Assembly: GCA_013151975.1 (NCBI GenBank) | Contig: JAADHG010000224.1 | Coordinates: 1-8,893, forward strand | Origin: Chlorobiota bacterium | Lineage (GTDB): Bacteria; Bacteroidota; Bacteroidia; Flavobacteriales; Flavobacteriaceae | DNA length: 8,893 nucleotides | Direction: 5' to 3' | Shown: positions 1 to 7,031 of the stretch, piece after piece | Numbering within the stretch: the first letter of the stretch is position 1 | Layout: each line of letters begins with the position of its first letter | Notes under the pieces: generated by a model | Told to the model about the DNA's origin: nothing | The model's input: only the letters and a program-made list of their open reading frames with translations | The model's database searches: none | Position numbers and translations under genes: made by a program

Positions 1-66
1 CTTTCCTGGTACGCAATTATTTAACGATAGTTTTAACTGTACTGGTGCTACTTTAGGGCTTACAAA
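1..66 (+). repeat. Direct repeat, copy 1 (paralogous linker region)
   Basis: Bases 1-66 match 897-962 with four mismatches (at 13, 22, 38 and 58), at an offset of 896 bases. The repeat codes for the same linker peptide in two tandem T9SS-protein genes. It marks a recent duplication or gene conversion between them. Similarity continues more weakly into the sorting domain. Confidence 0.85.
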
Positions 67-304
67 CCGAAGTGCTGTACTAGATATTAAATTGTATCCT
101 AACCCTGCAAAGGGTGAGTTTAGGATAGAAGGACTTCTAGAAAATTCACAATTAGAAATCTATAACTTAAATGGTGTTTTAGTTTTAAATCTAAACAATT
201 ATAAAGGGAAACGTGTAGATGTTTCAAGTCTATCAGCATCAGTTTATTTTGTGAAAATTTCTAACAGTAATGCAACTCGTGTCAAACGATTGATAATTGA
301 ATAA
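2..304 (+). CDS. Secreted T9SS type A sorting-domain protein, C-terminal part (5' end outside window)
   Basis: The frame is open from base 2, so the gene starts left of the window; about 100 residues are visible before the TAA at 302-304. The first visible residues (FPGTQLFNDSFNCTGATLGL) match residues 180-199 of the next gene except for one residue. After this linker comes a sorting domain starting at KLYPNPAKGEF, with the usual later blocks (LEIYNLNGVLV, VDVSSLSASVYFVKI) and a basic end, KRLIIE. By family knowledge this C-terminal domain directs export through the type IX system, where it is cleaved and the protein is released or anchored at the cell surface. The function of the missing N-terminal part is not known from this window, but the linker match predicts the same kind of domain as in the neighbour. 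A TTG at 92 is only an internal codon, not a start. Confidence 0.85.
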   Translation, partial: FPGTQLFNDSFNCTGATLGLTNRSAVLDIKLYPNPAKGEFRIEGLLENSQLEIYNLNGVLVLNLNNYKGKRVDVSSLSASVYFVKISNSNATRVKRLIIE

Positions 305-360
305 TACTTATATCTATCTAGAATTGAATATCAATAAAATAACTTCAAACATATTTCAAA

Positions 361-1203
361 ATGAAAAAAATTACATTATTATTTGCACTTACTTTAAGTT
401 TAGGACAGATAAATGCACAAGACATAACCTTTAGTTTTGCCAATGCACAAAACACTAACGACGGCACTAATGACTTCTACGAGGTAGATATTCTTATTGA
501 AAGTACTGTAGATTTTAAACTAGGCTCAGGACAACTCTATTTTAATTATAATACGGCTGCCTTTGGTACTAATATATCAGCCAACTCTAAAATTGAATAT
601 ACACAGCCCACAAATTATATTCTTGGGGAGTTCAATGTACTTGATGTCTATGGGCAGTTTATACAAAACGATAATACAACTTCTAGAGTTTCTTTAAGCT
701 GGCAACAGGCTTTAAGCTCTGGTGCAATGGTTGCTAACAATGTTACGGCTACTCCTGCACTACTATTTCATATAAAGATACAGTATCTTGATGTGGCACA
801 AAGTCCAACGGTGTGTTTTGAACAGGATCCACTATTCTTAGACCAAACATTTACTGCTTGTGGTCCTACTACATTTGCAACGGTAGATTGTACTAACTTT
901 CCTGGTACACAATTATTAAACGATAGTTTTAATTGTACTGGTGCTACTTTAGGACTTACAAAACAAAGTTTGCAGCTAGATGTTAAACTCTACCCTAATC
1001 CTGCTTCTGAGCTCGTCTACATTAAAACGCCTCAAGGTAAAAATATATCGAAGGTTGAAGTTTTTGATGTGTTAGGCAAAAAAACAGTTATACCTGCTTT
1101 AGCTAATAAAACAATTAATGTAAGCCAACTAGAAGCTGGATTGTATTTTGTGTCTATTACTTTTAATGCTAATAATATAACTAAAAAATTGATTATTAAA
1201 TAG
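361..1203 (+). CDS. Secreted T9SS type A sorting-domain protein, complete
   Basis: A 280-residue protein. Residues 1-20 form a signal peptide (KK, hydrophobic core, cleavage after INAQ or just before it). Residues about 21-150 are rich in beta-type sequence (DITFSFANAQ, YEVDILIEST, GSGQLYFNYN, LLFHIKIQYL), a pattern that recalls cohesin-like or other Ig-like surface modules; this is a weak inference. Residues 150-195 hold four cysteines (152, 167, 177, 192), suited to two disulfides in an exported protein. Residues about 208-280 are the T9SS type A sorting domain: KLYPNPASE, VEVFDVLGK, INVSQLEAGLYFVSI and a lysine-rich end. It lies 56 bases after a paralogue on the same strand, and the pair may share a transcript. 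The ATG sits after an A-rich leader with no Shine-Dalgarno sequence, as is usual in this phylum. Ligand and role are unknown; an adhesin or binding protein is possible. Confidence 0.9.
   Translation: MKKITLLFALTLSLGQINAQDITFSFANAQNTNDGTNDFYEVDILIESTVDFKLGSGQLYFNYNTAAFGTNISANSKIEYTQPTNYILGEFNVLDVYGQFIQNDNTTSRVSLSWQQALSSGAMVANNVTATPALLFHIKIQYLDVAQSPTVCFEQDPLFLDQTFTACGPTTFATVDCTNFPGTQLLNDSFNCTGATLGLTKQSLQLDVKLYPNPASELVYIKTPQGKNISKVEVFDVLGKKTVIPALANKTINVSQLEAGLYFVSITFNANNITKKLIIK
897..962 (+). repeat. Direct repeat, copy 2 (paralogous linker region)
   Basis: Second copy of the sequence at 1-66, with 62 of 66 bases identical. It codes for residues 180-200 of the complete T9SS protein, just before the sorting domain. 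Most differences are silent, which fits selection on the peptide or a recent copy event. Confidence 0.85.
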
Positions 1204-1216
1204 GGATAATCTAAAC

Positions 1217-1252
1217 AAAGGCATATTTTTAATTTTATTTAGATATGCCTTT
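1217..1252 (+). terminator. Candidate intrinsic terminator after the T9SS gene
   Basis: AAAGGCATAT at 1217-1226 is perfectly complementary to ATATGCCTTT at 1243-1252, giving a 10-bp stem with a 16-base AT-only-but-one loop. It starts 14 bases after the stop codon of the T9SS gene and lies 62 bases before the kinase gene. The 3' arm ends in TTT and a T-rich stretch follows at 1264-1273, but there is no immediate long U run, so termination strength is uncertain. It separates the secreted-protein unit from the signalling operon. Confidence 0.6.
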
Positions 1253-1314
1253 AAAAAGATAACTTTTATTTTTAAGCATATTTAACTCATTCGCTTTTCA
1301 CTTATTCTTTAATT

Positions 1315-3165
1315 ATGAGCTTTTTTAAAAAGAAGATTTTATTTTTTTTAATTCTATATGTAACGGTTTTACTTTTAAAACCAAACAGTATCATAGCTCA
1401 AAATGGAAATAAAATAGATAGTCTTAAACAAATAGTTACTAGTTCTAAAAACGATTCAATAGTAATGGATGTTTACAATAAGCTTCGCAGAGCCACAACA
1501 TATTCAAACCAAAAAGCATCGCAACAATACACCTATAAATTTTTAGAGTATGCCCAAAAACAAAAAGATTCTTTTCATATAGCTCTTGCCAATTATTATT
1601 TAGGGAACTCTTATGTTGCGAGTGGTAGCTTTGAAAAAGCACTAAAACACTATTTCAAATCTGAAGCATATTTTGATCGTAAAAAAGATTCGGCACGTTT
1701 AAGTTCTGTATTAAATGGTATTGGAGCTGCCTATGAAAACAATGGCGTAGATTCTCTTTCATTAAAGTATTTTTTTCTATCAAGAGATATTAGTAGAGCA
1801 AAAAAAGATAAAAGAAGAAGTGGTATTGCATCAAATAATATAAGCAACATTTATAAAAAAAGAGGCAATTTAAAAGCTGCTATTAAGCATCTTAACGATG
1901 CAGTAGTTGATCTTAATAACCCAAGATTCAGGCAATATTTTATTACTCTTTCAATAAATCTTGCTAACGCTTATACAGAAACCAAAGAATACCCAAAAGC
2001 ATTGTCTATTTACAATCAAATGCTTAAAGAAATAGATACTGTTAATGACGCATTAAATTATGCAGCAACTTTACGCGGTTTAGGAAATGTTTTTATTGCA
2101 CATAAGGAAAATAAAAAGGGGCTGAATTATCTAAAGAAATCGTTTAACAAATATACCAGTAGCAACTTTCTTGACGAGCGTTTTAACACTATGAAAGACC
2201 TTATTGATGCCTATAAAATTAACAATCAAAACAAAAAAGCACTAACATTTTTTTATGAATATAATACAATAAAAGATTCTGTTTTTACTGCTAAAAAAGA
2301 TAAAAACTTAACAGAAGCACTTACAAAGTATGAAACTGAAAAAAAGGATAAGGAAATTACTAAACAACAATTGGTTTTAAAACAAAATGAAACAGAAATT
2401 CTTAAAAGAAAAAGTGAATTTAGAATTGCCCTATTTGGAAGTATTTTATTACTCATAATAAGTTTAGGGCTAGTACTGTTTTACAGACAAAATCAAAAAA
2501 TTAAAAATAAACAAATAGAATCCTTAAAAGCTCGAAAAAAATTAAACAAACTAGAGGCTCTTATTGAAGGTGAAGAAAAAGAACGCAAACGCATTGCACA
2601 AGATTTACATGATGGTATTAATGGCGATTTGTCAGTTATTAAATACAAAATTACTTCTATTGAAAACAAAAAATTAAACGAGGCTGAAAAAAAGGAATAT
2701 AATAAAGCCATTTCAATGTTGGATAACGCCATTGAGCAAGTACGACACATCTCGCATAATTTGGCACCTCCATCACTTCAAAATTTTAATTTAATTGAAG
2801 CCATACAACAATATTGTAGTAAAGTTTCAGATTCAAGCACTTTAAAAATTAATTTTCAAAACTATGGTAAATTCCTTACTTTAAACAAAGAAACTGAAAC
2901 TGCAATTTATAGAATTGTACAAGAAGCTATTAATAATATTGTGAAACATTCAAAAGCCACAGAAGCGTTGATACAGATCAATGCACATGAAAATAATCTT
3001 CTTATAACTATTGAAGATAATGGCATTGGATTTAATCCAAATAATAATTATGAAGGCTTGGGTTTAAAAAATATTCGTTCTCGTGTAGAGCTATTAAAAG
3101 GCGATCTAAATATAGACTCTAACGATACAGGAACTTCAATACAAATTAACATTGATTTAAACTAA
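1315..3165 (+). CDS. TPR-containing sensor histidine kinase (HisKA_3 / NarX-type transmitter)
   Basis: A 616-residue membrane sensor kinase. Residues 1-29 form a signal peptide (KKK, long hydrophobic core, SIIAQ). Residues about 45-320 carry TPR-like helix pairs (for example YYLGNSYVASGSFEKAL at 94-110, NNISNIYKKRGNLKAAI at 174-190 and a unit near EYPKAL at 225-230), placed outside the inner membrane. A lysine/glutamate-rich coiled coil (about 325-368) leads to one membrane helix at 370-390. The cytoplasmic part starts with a second coiled coil, then the HisKA_3 box around RIAQDLHDG with the phospho-accepting His432. The ATPase domain follows: the N box at 537-545 (QEAINNIVK), the G1 motif DNGIG at 568-572 and the G2 motif GLGL at 581-584. 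All catalytic motifs are present, so it should phosphorylate a NarL-type regulator; the regulator gene at 5274 is the obvious partner. Its stop codon abuts the next kinase gene. The input signal cannot be read from the sequence. Confidence 0.93.
   Translation: MSFFKKKILFFLILYVTVLLLKPNSIIAQNGNKIDSLKQIVTSSKNDSIVMDVYNKLRRATTYSNQKASQQYTYKFLEYAQKQKDSFHIALANYYLGNSYVASGSFEKALKHYFKSEAYFDRKKDSARLSSVLNGIGAAYENNGVDSLSLKYFFLSRDISRAKKDKRRSGIASNNISNIYKKRGNLKAAIKHLNDAVVDLNNPRFRQYFITLSINLANAYTETKEYPKALSIYNQMLKEIDTVNDALNYAATLRGLGNVFIAHKENKKGLNYLKKSFNKYTSSNFLDERFNTMKDLIDAYKINNQNKKALTFFYEYNTIKDSVFTAKKDKNLTEALTKYETEKKDKEITKQQLVLKQNETEILKRKSEFRIALFGSILLLIISLGLVLFYRQNQKIKNKQIESLKARKKLNKLEALIEGEEKERKRIAQDLHDGINGDLSVIKYKITSIENKKLNEAEKKEYNKAISMLDNAIEQVRHISHNLAPPSLQNFNLIEAIQQYCSKVSDSSTLKINFQNYGKFLTLNKETETAIYRIVQEAINNIVKHSKATEALIQINAHENNLLITIEDNGIGFNPNNNYEGLGLKNIRSRVELLKGDLNIDSNDTGTSIQINIDLN
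2758..2804 (+). repeat. Identical 47-bp block shared with 4856-4902 (kinase paralogues)
   Basis: Bases 2758-2804 and 4856-4902 are identical over 47 bases, including third codon positions; they code for the NLAPPSLQNFNLIEA stretch after the HisKA_3 helix. Neighbouring codons show silent differences. A second identical block of 53 bases is at 3064-3116 and 5165-5217 (LKNIRSRVELLKG stretch). Such patches suggest recent duplication or gene conversion between the transmitter halves. Confidence 0.85.
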
Positions 3166-3900
3166 TTGAAGCTGTTTTTTAAATATATTAACCAATCTAT
3201 TTTTTGTAAATTACAATCAATATTGAAATTACACCTTACATATCTCAACTACTTTATATTCTTTATGCTATTTACTGCAAATGCACAACATAAAGAAGTA
3301 ACAGACTCTTTGTCTCAAAAAGACATATTAGATAATAAATTGCAACAAGCATTACAAAAATATGATTTTGATAAGGCATTAATTATAATAGACAGTATTG
3401 AGCAATATGGCATAAAAACTAAAGACAGTTTGTTTATTGCTTATGCCTATGATGCCAAGGTTACCATTTACCAATTTCAACATACCATTACCAAAGCAAA
3501 GCCTTATATTATAAAGAATATTGATATTTATAAACACTATAATTACAGTAGTAATATTATTGAGTCTTATGCCATTTTAGCCAGCTTAATAAGACAAGAA
3601 GGGAAGTTAGACTCTAGTTTTTATTATCTTAATAAAGCCACTAAATATATTACTGACACTACTTTAACCAGAAGTATAAAATATTTGTATAACCAAAAAA
3701 GCTTGTCATTTGCTAATACAAAACATGTAGATTCTTCATTGTATTACACATTTAAAAGAATTGCACTTATTAAAAATGACAACCCGTACGAATTAAGTAA
3801 TGCATATATGGAATTGGCACTTACGTTTTCTAAATTTTATGACTATCCTAAAGCCTTACAGTATAGTGTTTATAAATATCACTGTTCTAGAAAAAAGTAA
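3166..3900 (+). CDS. Second TPR sensor kinase, N-terminal fragment ending at a frameshift
   Basis: This frame carries the signal peptide and the first TPR-like helices of a second kinase, then stops at TAA 3898-3900 in the middle of a TPR unit (YDYPKALQYS, then no repeat-like sequence). No ATG precedes the signal peptide. The TTG at 3166 directly follows the previous stop codon. A second TTG at 3223 would give a more typical signal peptide, with MKLHLTYLNYF, a hydrophobic core and cleavage near TANAQ, and I prefer it. Residues 56-80 and 134-160 (from the 3166 start) have TPR character (QALQKYDFDKALIIID, AILASLIRQEGKLDSSFYYL). The rest of the protein is in the +1 frame downstream. As read, the product would be a secreted TPR fragment without membrane helix or kinase domain. 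One base removed would give about 699 residues from 3166, or 680 from 3223, against 616 in the neighbour. Confidence 0.7.
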   Translation: MKLFFKYINQSIFCKLQSILKLHLTYLNYFIFFMLFTANAQHKEVTDSLSQKDILDNKLQQALQKYDFDKALIIIDSIEQYGIKTKDSLFIAYAYDAKVTIYQFQHTITKAKPYIIKNIDIYKHYNYSSNIIESYAILASLIRQEGKLDSSFYYLNKATKYITDTTLTRSIKYLYNQKSLSFANTKHVDSSLYYTFKRIALIKNDNPYELSNAYMELALTFSKFYDYPKALQYSVYKYHCSRKK

Positions 3901-5266
3901 AACTAAATTAAGTATTACAACATCCAGAGCTTTAATTATGAAGTGTAATATTTTATTGCACTTAAAACAATATAATGATATTGAAGAAGTAGCAAATAAG
4001 ACCTTAGATATATTAAAACAGAAAAAATTTCCTGAATTTGAAACGCAATTAAACATTACACTTTCAAAGTTGTATTGGAATAGAAATCAACCTGAAAAAG
4101 CAAACACTTTTTTATCAGATACTCTTATTGAAAACAAAAAAATATCATCGAGTACCTTATTCGACTTTTATTTAACACAATTAGAACAAAATCTTTATAA
4201 AAAAGACTGGAAATCTTCAAAAATTTTAATAGAAAAACTCAACATACTCATTACAAAAACAAGCAGTTTAAATAAAAAACAACAATTCTATAAACTATCA
4301 TCAAACTATTGGGCTAAAGTTAAGGATTTCAAGAAAAGTTATGATGCACAAAGTCAATATCTAAATATAGTAGAACAAACAAACAATAGGCAACAAACCT
4401 ATATTATATATGATCTTGAAAACAAATACCAACTCACTAAAAAAGATGAGGAAATAGCAAAGCAACAGTTAGTATTAGAGCAAAATAAAACGGCAATGCT
4501 AAAAAAGAAAAATGAGTTTAGAGTTGCGTTATTTGGAGGCCTTTTACTATTGATTACAAGTATGGGTATTTGGTTGTTTTACAGACAACGACAAAAACTT
4601 AAAAACAAGGAAATAGAAACCTTAATTGCTCAAAAAGAATTAAATAAGCTAAGCGCACTTATTGAAGGTGAAGAAAAAGAACGCAAACGTATTGCACAAG
4701 ATTTGCACGATGGCATTAATGGTGATTTATCTGTTATTAAATATAAAATAACCTCTGTAAATCAAGACAACTTCAAGACCAAAGAAAAAGAAGAATTTGA
4801 ACAAGCGGTTTTAATGCTGGATAATGCTATTGAGCAAGTACGCCATATTTCGCACAATTTGGCACCTCCATCACTTCAAAATTTTAATTTAATTGAAGCC
4901 ATTCAACAATATTGTAATAAAATTGCAGCATCAAATAGTTTAAAAATTAATTTTCAAAGCTATGGTGAATTGCTTACCTTAAACAAAGACACTGAAACAG
5001 CCATTTATAGAATTATTCAAGAAGCTCTTAATAATATTGTAAAACACTCAAAAGCCTCAGAAGCATTAGTGCAAATTAATACACATGATAATAATAACCT
5101 TCTTATAACTATTGAGGATGATGGCATTGGATTTAACCCAAATAACAACTATAAAGGCTTAGGATTAAAAAATATTCGTTCTCGTGTAGAGCTATTAAAA
5201 GGCGATCTAAATATAGAATCAAACAATACGGGAACATCCATACAAATTAACATTGATTTAAACTAA
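3800..5266 (+). CDS. Second TPR sensor kinase, C-terminal fragment (TPR end, membrane helix, HisKA_3, ATPase)
   Basis: This frame is open from 3797, after a TAA at 3794-3796. Its first about 25 codons, including the ATG at 3800, are probably out-of-frame sequence, because the homologous TPR coding there lies in the other frame. The genuine part begins near LEKSKTKLSITTSRAL. It holds the rest of the TPR region, a coiled coil, a membrane helix at about 242-261 of this ORF, RIAQDLHDG with the phospho-accepting His at codon 4706-4708, and an ATPase domain with the N box (ALNNIVKHS), DDGIG and GLGL. From MLDNAIEQ to the end it differs from the first kinase by 20 substitutions and one inserted Asn over 149 residues. 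All catalytic motifs are intact. Without the upstream signal peptide this piece would lack a proper exported sensor. It ends 7 bases before the regulator gene, keeping the operon structure. Confidence 0.75.
   Translation: MHIWNWHLRFLNFMTILKPYSIVFINITVLEKSKTKLSITTSRALIMKCNILLHLKQYNDIEEVANKTLDILKQKKFPEFETQLNITLSKLYWNRNQPEKANTFLSDTLIENKKISSSTLFDFYLTQLEQNLYKKDWKSSKILIEKLNILITKTSSLNKKQQFYKLSSNYWAKVKDFKKSYDAQSQYLNIVEQTNNRQQTYIIYDLENKYQLTKKDEEIAKQQLVLEQNKTAMLKKKNEFRVALFGGLLLLITSMGIWLFYRQRQKLKNKEIETLIAQKELNKLSALIEGEEKERKRIAQDLHDGINGDLSVIKYKITSVNQDNFKTKEKEEFEQAVLMLDNAIEQVRHISHNLAPPSLQNFNLIEAIQQYCNKIAASNSLKINFQSYGELLTLNKDTETAIYRIIQEALNNIVKHSKASEALVQINTHDNNNLLITIEDDGIGFNPNNNYKGLGLKNIRSRVELLKGDLNIESNNTGTSIQINIDLN
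3861..3900 (+). other. Probable frameshift site in the second kinase
   Basis: Upstream coding is in the frame of 3166 and downstream coding in the frame of 3800; joining them needs the loss of one base (or gain of two). The shift must lie between 3797, where the downstream frame opens, and 3900, where the upstream frame stops. TPR-like sequence runs to about 3867 in the first frame and resumes by about 3884 in the second (LEKSKTK pattern), so the break is most likely within 3861-3896. A run of six A at 3891-3896, two bases before the stop, is the only homopolymer there and is one candidate location. Confidence 0.75.
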
Positions 5267-5273
5267 TTTAGTT

Positions 5274-5906
5274 ATGATAAATATCGTGATTTTAGATGAT
5301 CATTTAATGGTTTTAGAAGGGCTTCAGTCTATGCTAAACAGTCAGCAAAATATTGTAGTAACCAACACCTTTAGTCGTGGTATTGATTTACTAACCTTTT
5401 TAAAAACTGAAACACCAAGTATAATACTGCTCGATATTAATTTACCAGACAGTAATGGTATAGATCTTTGTAAAACTATAACTAATTTATATCCTCAAAT
5501 CAATATAATTGGTTTATCCAATTTTAGTGATACTGGTTTTATAAAAAATATGATTCGCAATGGCGCCAAAGGTTATTTACTAAAAAACACTACCAAAGAC
5601 GAGCTTATAAAAGCTATTAAAGCAGTTAATTATGGTAAAACATATCTTCCCGTTATTTTAAAAGAAAAATTATTAAACGAAAGTTTTGGCGTGCAGTCAT
5701 CTACTTTTATTCCAAAACTTACACGACGAGAGAACGAAATTTTAACTTGCATTGCAGAAGAGTTGACAAATACTGAAATTGCTAAACAGCTTTTTATAAG
5801 TACAAAAACCGTTGAAAGCCATCGCAAAAATTTACATCAAAAATTTGGTGTTCGCAATACTGCTGGACTTATTAAAGAAGCATTTACCAAAGGGCTGTTA
5901 AATTAA
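5274..5906 (+). CDS. NarL/LuxR-family response regulator
   Basis: A 210-residue DNA-binding response regulator of the usual family length. Receiver domain about 1-120: acidic pair Asp8-Asp9, phospho-accepting Asp54 in LLDINLPDSNG, switch residue Ser82 and conserved Lys104 in GYLLKNT. The output domain at about 147-205 is a LuxR-type helix-turn-helix: LTRRENEIL, then EIAKQLFISTKTVESHRKNL, with the recognition helix around TVESHRKN. Phosphotransfer from HisKA_3 kinases to NarL-type regulators is the rule for these families, so the two kinases directly upstream are the likely donors. The ATG at 5274 is 7 bases after the second kinase stop, which implies co-transcription and perhaps translational coupling. 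Its stop overlaps the end of the convergent epimerase gene. Target genes are unknown; the T9SS protein genes upstream are a reasonable but untested guess. Confidence 0.94.
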   Translation: MINIVILDDHLMVLEGLQSMLNSQQNIVVTNTFSRGIDLLTFLKTETPSIILLDINLPDSNGIDLCKTITNLYPQINIIGLSNFSDTGFIKNMIRNGAKGYLLKNTTKDELIKAIKAVNYGKTYLPVILKEKLLNESFGVQSSTFIPKLTRRENEILTCIAEELTNTEIAKQLFISTKTVESHRKNLHQKFGVRNTAGLIKEAFTKGLLN

Positions 5907-6922
5907 ATTTTAAGCATCGCTCCAGAACCATTTATTGTACTGTAAATAATATTACCACCACGTAATGTTATGCCTTTGGCAATGTCTTCCTCTAAAAGCA
6001 TAGCGCCATCTGCATCTATATAATCTAAAAGTGGTGCAATTTGTACTAAATTGGAAATTCCAATACTAGATTCGGTCATACAACCTGCCATAACTTTTAG
6101 GTTTAGCTGTCTTGCTTTTTCAATCATTTTAAGTGCTGGAGTAAGACCGCCACATTTCATGAGTTTTATATTAATTCCATGAAACACTTCAGCACAAGCT
6201 TCAACATCTTCAAAACGTTGACAGCTTTCATCTGCTATAATTGGAAGCACCGCTTTTTCTTTTAGAATTTTCATTTCTTTCCAAGCATCCGCTTTTAGAG
6301 GCTGCTCAATAAACTCAACTTCAAGTTCCTTTAGCTCTACTGCATTATCTAACGTTTCTTGAACTGTCCATGCGCAATTGGCATCAATTCTAAAAACAGC
6401 ATCGGTAATCTTCCGAAGCTCTGAAACAATAGCAACGTCGTGGTTTGTGCCTAATTTAATCTTATAAACAGGCCACGGCGTTTCTATAATCTTCTGCTTC
6501 ATCTTTTCGATAGCATCAATCCCAATGGTATAATTACTTTGTGGAATAAACATATCATTATTACTCCAAAAACTTCGCAAAGTTTTGTTTTTACACTTAG
6601 CATAAAAATCCCAATAAGCACAATCTATAGCACACAACGCAAAGTAATCATCTTTTAATTTGGGCGCTAGTAATTGCCATAATTGTTCTGGCTGAACGTC
6701 ATGAGCGTTTTCAATTATTGGTCTTACACTTTCAATTGAAGCCTGTAATTTTTCAATTGTACTGTTGTAATACGGGTTAACTGTTGCTTCTCCATAACCC
6801 GTAAAATCTCCATTTGTAATAGAAACTATTATGGTATTTTGAACTGTAACAGTATACCTTGACGTGGTAAACGGGTGTTTTAAGGGGAGTTGAAAATGTT
6901 TTGAGGCAACTGTTAAATTCAT
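5903..6922 (-). CDS. Dipeptide epimerase (enolase superfamily, L-Ala-D/L-Glu epimerase type)
   Basis: A 339-residue cytoplasmic enzyme with an N-terminal capping domain (about 1-115) and a barrel domain. Visible catalytic residues are: the KxK pair Lys154/Lys156 in YKIKLG; the metal ligands Asp180 (RIDANCAW), Glu206 (IEQPL) and Asp231 (IADES); and the opposite base Lys253 (NIKLMKCGG). Lys156 and Lys253 are the expected acid/base pair on the two faces of the substrate. The DADG motif (Asp303, Asp305) matches the DxD that binds the dipeptide amino group in Ala-Glu epimerases. This favours dipeptide epimerase over muconate cycloisomerase or o-succinylbenzoate synthase. The likely role is epimerising L-Ala-D-Glu from murein recycling; exact dipeptide specificity cannot be read here. 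The N-terminal pattern (LPLKHPFTTSRYT) fits the family, so the ATG at 6922 is sound. The 3' end overlaps the regulator gene by 4 bases. Confidence 0.93.
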   Translation of the reverse strand: MNLTVASKHFQLPLKHPFTTSRYTVTVQNTIIVSITNGDFTGYGEATVNPYYNSTIEKLQASIESVRPIIENAHDVQPEQLWQLLAPKLKDDYFALCAIDCAYWDFYAKCKNKTLRSFWSNNDMFIPQSNYTIGIDAIEKMKQKIIETPWPVYKIKLGTNHDVAIVSELRKITDAVFRIDANCAWTVQETLDNAVELKELEVEFIEQPLKADAWKEMKILKEKAVLPIIADESCQRFEDVEACAEVFHGINIKLMKCGGLTPALKMIEKARQLNLKVMAGCMTESSIGISNLVQIAPLLDYIDADGAMLLEEDIAKGITLRGGNIIYSTINGSGAMLKI

Positions 6923-6926
6923 GAGC

Positions 6927-6957
6927 TAAATATAACTTTTTTCAAAAGAAAAGTCAA
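6927..6957 (-). promoter_or_regulatory. Candidate flavobacterial promoter for the epimerase
   Basis: On the minus strand a TTG at 6957-6955 is followed after 20 bases by TATATTTA at 6934-6927. This matches the Bacteroidota consensus (TTG, 19-21 bases, TAnnTTTG) at all but the last base of the -7 box. The box ends 4 bases before the ATG at 6922, so the transcript would start at or almost at the start codon. Confidence 0.5.
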
Positions 6958-6999
6958 TCTCAAAAATTGGTCTTTATATTAAATAGTTTTCTTCAAAAG

Positions 7000-7019
7000 A
7001 TTCCACTTTTCAGCGGAAT
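7000..7019 (-). terminator. Candidate terminator after asnB
   Basis: On the minus strand ATTCCGC pairs with GTGGAAT (one G-U pair, 7 bp) around a 6-base loop TGAAAA, followed by TCTTTT. The stem has a mismatch if read on the plus strand, which favours function for the leftward asnB transcript. It starts 54 bases beyond the asnB stop. The U run is short, so confidence is moderate. Confidence 0.45.
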
Positions 7020-7031
7020 TAATTCAACTAT

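Noticed and set aside
92..94. TTG start for the first T9SS gene
   Set aside because: Coding continues upstream in the same frame to the window edge and matches the paralogue there, so the gene is cut by the window.
295..330. Short direct repeat AATTGAATA around the end of the first gene
   Set aside because: Nine bases of AT-rich sequence overlapping a coding end; chance is sufficient.
1445..1642. 65-codon open frame on the minus strand inside the first kinase
   Set aside because: Antisense shadow of TPR coding with no domain, leader or conserved pattern; the same holds for minus frames at 2253-2456, 2493-2750, 3856-4056 and 5630-5827.
3800..3870. ATG at 3800 as true start of an independent soluble kinase
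   Set aside because: The first residues (MHIWNWHLRFLNFMTI) are the out-of-frame reading of TPR codons that make sense in the other frame, so this is a frameshifted gene, not a new start.
3891..3896. A6 run as a proven programmed slippage site
   Set aside because: Six A is short for efficient slippage, and the residue pattern (LEKSKTK) suggests the break may be somewhat upstream; kept only as one candidate.
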